Part shown: in pieces, positions 62,124 through 64,000 of the stretch
Numbering within the stretch: the first letter of the stretch is position 1
Layout: each line of letters begins with the position of its first letter
Assembly (NCBI RefSeq): GCF_030373225.1
Contig: NZ_JAUCZG010000015.1
Location: 1 to 64,000 of the forward strand
Length of the DNA stretch: 64,000 bases
Origin: Hydrogenophaga sp.
GTDB taxonomy: Bacteria > Pseudomonadota > Gammaproteobacteria > Burkholderiales > Burkholderiaceae_C
Direction of reading: 5' to 3'
The notes under the pieces: generated by a model
Seen by the model: only the letters and a program-made list of their open reading frames with translations
Databases searched by the model: none
What the model was told of the DNA's origin: nothing
Position numbers and translations under genes: made by a program

Positions 62124-62445
62124 CGCCCCCTGTCTTTTATCTGCTCGCCGGGCCCAACGGCGCCGGCAAGTCCACGCTTTACCGAGCGGCGGTGGCCGAG
62201 GGTCTGATCTAGGCCGACATCGAGTTTGTCAACGCCGACCTGTTCGAAGCAGCCGAGCTGAGACAGGTGGCCGATGCCGGGTTGCGTTCCGAGCAGGCGC
62301 GCAGTGGGCTGACCAGCGCCGCGTCACGCTGCTGGCCGCGGGCCGCTCGTTCGTGAGCGAAACCGTCTTCTCCCACCCCTCCAAGTTGCAACTCATGAAG
62401 GATGCCCAGGCAGCGGGCTTTCGCATCGTGTTGCTGCCGGTCTGA
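62120..62445 (+). pseudogene. Remnant of a zeta-type kinase toxin
   Basis: The first 30 codons read VTPPVFYLLAGPNGAGKSTL and on to AVAEGLI, an intact Walker A of zeta-like toxins, then an in-frame TAG at 62210. After it, ADIEFVNADLFEAAELR continues in the same frame. By about 62300 the coding sense moves to the frame one base earlier, as after a one-base deletion, and gives RSFVSETVFSHPSKLQLMK and GFRIVLLPV. It stops at 62445, about half the length of a full toxin. Three independent lesions make it a pseudogene. Such kinases phosphorylate UDP-GlcNAc-type sugars or related nucleotides. Confidence 0.8.
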
Positions 62446-63351
62446 TCAGGCCGCCAGCGTGTGCAGCGGAATGTCTTTCGCCACCGACAGCTGATCGAGC
62501 TGCTTGCGCGTCATGCCCTTGAGGAACGCGGCAATGGCCGCGTGCGTCTCGGGCTTGAACAGCGTGCGCATGTCGCTCACCGCCAGGCCAGCCGCTTCGC
62601 AAAGCGATGCGGCGAAATGGGGCTCGAGTGCGGCCACGGCCACACGGCCGTCCTTGCAGGGGTACACCCGGTAGCCGGCGTGGGCGCCACCCACGGCGCC
62701 GCTGGGCAGGGTCAGGCCCCAACAGCGGGGCAGGGCCAGCCAGGTGGCGGCGTCCGACAGGGCCACTTCCTGAAAAACGCCCTTGCCGGTGGCGCGCTGC
62801 ACCATCACCGCCTTGAGCGCCGCCTCGCTGGCCATGAGCGCACCGCCCATGTCGGCGAACAGGGTGGCGGGCAGCTCCAGGCCGGGCACCAGCCCGGCGT
62901 CGGCGAGGTAGGTGAGGTCGTGACCGGGTTCTTCGGCGCGCGCACCGGGCGCACCGACGATGGCCACCACGCCGAGCGCGGGGTACTGCTTGTGCAGCGC
63001 TTTCCAGCCCAGGTTCAGCTTGGTCAGCGCCGAGGGCCGGAACGAGGTCAGCAGCAGGTCGGTGCGTGCCAGCGCCTTGTGGAGTGCGGCCTGTCCCTTG
63101 TCGGTCTTGAGGTCGATCGCGACGGACTTGATGCCGTCGTGCAGCGTGGCGTAGGCCTTGGGGTTGTACTGCCCCATGGGGTCGCCGCTGGTGGCGCCCT
63201 TCGGCGCGGGGGGCTCGGCCTTGAGGCAGGTCGCGCCCATGGCCTTGAGGCGCATCAGGGCGGCCGGCCCGGGCAGGTTGAGCGCCAGGCTGAGCACGCG
63301 CACGCCGCGCAGGGGTCTGAGGGCGGGGGCAGGGCGGGTGGTGGGGGTCAT
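62446..63351 (-). CDS. CaiB/BaiF family CoA-transferase
   Basis: Family III CoA-transferase-like protein of 301 residues, shorter than the usual 360-400. LRPLRGVRVLSLALNLPGPA opens the protein, KSVAIDLKTDKGQAALHKAL and DLTYLADAGLVP follow. The C-terminal small domain is reduced. Family members move CoA between acids or racemise acyl-CoA. The stop directly abuts the toxin relic end, on the opposite strand. The substrate is unknown. Confidence 0.85.
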   Translation of the reverse strand: MTPTTRPAPALRPLRGVRVLSLALNLPGPAALMRLKAMGATCLKAEPPAPKGATSGDPMGQYNPKAYATLHDGIKSVAIDLKTDKGQAALHKALARTDLLLTSFRPSALTKLNLGWKALHKQYPALGVVAIVGAPGARAEEPGHDLTYLADAGLVPGLELPATLFADMGGALMASEAALKAVMVQRATGKGVFQEVALSDAATWLALPRCWGLTLPSGAVGGAHAGYRVYPCKDGRVAVAALEPHFAASLCEAAGLAVSDMRTLFKPETHAAIAAFLKGMTRKQLDQLSVAKDIPLHTLAA

Positions 63352-63453
63352 GCGCGCATCCGGTGGGTGGGGTCGCTGCACTGTACTGCCGTGTCGCTCG
63401 CAGCCAACGCAAACGGGCGACAGGCTCGCCCGTCCAGACCGCGCCACCAGGGC

Positions 63454-64000
<547 letters not shown>

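Overview
The window is one contiguous, gene-dense stretch of a high-GC bacterial chromosome. Gene content and order point to a betaproteobacterium of the order Burkholderiales, most likely Comamonadaceae close to Hydrogenophaga or Acidovorax. The reasons are the ilvI-ilvH-ilvC-pssA-leuA block, a DUF934-containing cys operon, pepA-holC divergent from lptFG, and the copies of a TTCGACAGGCTCAGCCCGA-type extragenic repeat. The genus is inferred, not proven. I see no rRNA, insertion sequence, prophage or CRISPR array, and no gene-free stretch longer than about 280 bases.

Layout. 1-1650: LOG-family phosphoribohydrolase, diacylglycerol kinase and an RDD membrane protein. 1900-8150: branched-chain amino acid block (ilvI, ilvH, ilvC, pssA, leuA), with a structured RNA leader before ilvH and a leucine-rich leader peptide plus alternative hairpins before leuA. 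8260-12480: a DacA/PbpG-type peptidase, an IclR regulator, the two N-end-rule aminoacyl-transferases bpt and aat, a VanZ-like protein and tRNA-Asn. 12550-20340: FNR plus 7Fe ferredoxin, then an assimilatory sulfate operon (tauE-like, cysI, DUF934, cysH, cysD, cysN). 20440-27860: an odd double receiver-like protein, MnmC oxidase domain, YggX, Fpr, DsbB, PPK2, ArgA and a PIN-domain toxin-antitoxin pair. 27856-32640: a long HrpA helicase and a Tat-exported Rieske protein. 32670-40900: methionine-type aminotransferase, cysB, sirohydrochlorin chelatase, lptG/lptF, pepA, holC and a branched-chain amino acid binding lipoprotein. 40970-44160: split chromate transporter genes overlapping a response regulator and GAF-PAS histidine kinase. 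44300-50900: beta-oxidation genes and a LysR regulator. 50910-55230: an unknown gene, an orphan ABC ATPase, GspB, a GspA/ExeA ATPase and a bactofilin. 55330-58590: a crotonase divergent from an aromatic monooxygenase-small protein-marR operon. 58660-64000: YgiQ radical SAM protein, a cold-shock/DUF1294 fusion, a ParD-like antitoxin next to a wrecked zeta-type toxin, a CaiB-family CoA-transferase and the 3' part of pobA.

How it works together. Sulfur assimilation is spread over two loci: the cys operon reduces sulfate to sulfide, while cysB (its likely activator) and the chelatase that could supply siroheme iron for CysI lie together downstream of lptFG about 14 kb away. Branched-chain synthesis is arranged with RNA-level control at two points. 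Several divergent gene pairs carry clear palindromes in their shared promoter regions, including two tandem palindromes in front of the MarR-associated monooxygenase operon. The strongest candidates for something not routinely annotated are the leuA attenuator, the ilvH leader, the double pseudo-receiver gene at 20444-21244, the decayed zeta toxin with an intact antitoxin, and the kinase-regulator-chromate transporter overlap.
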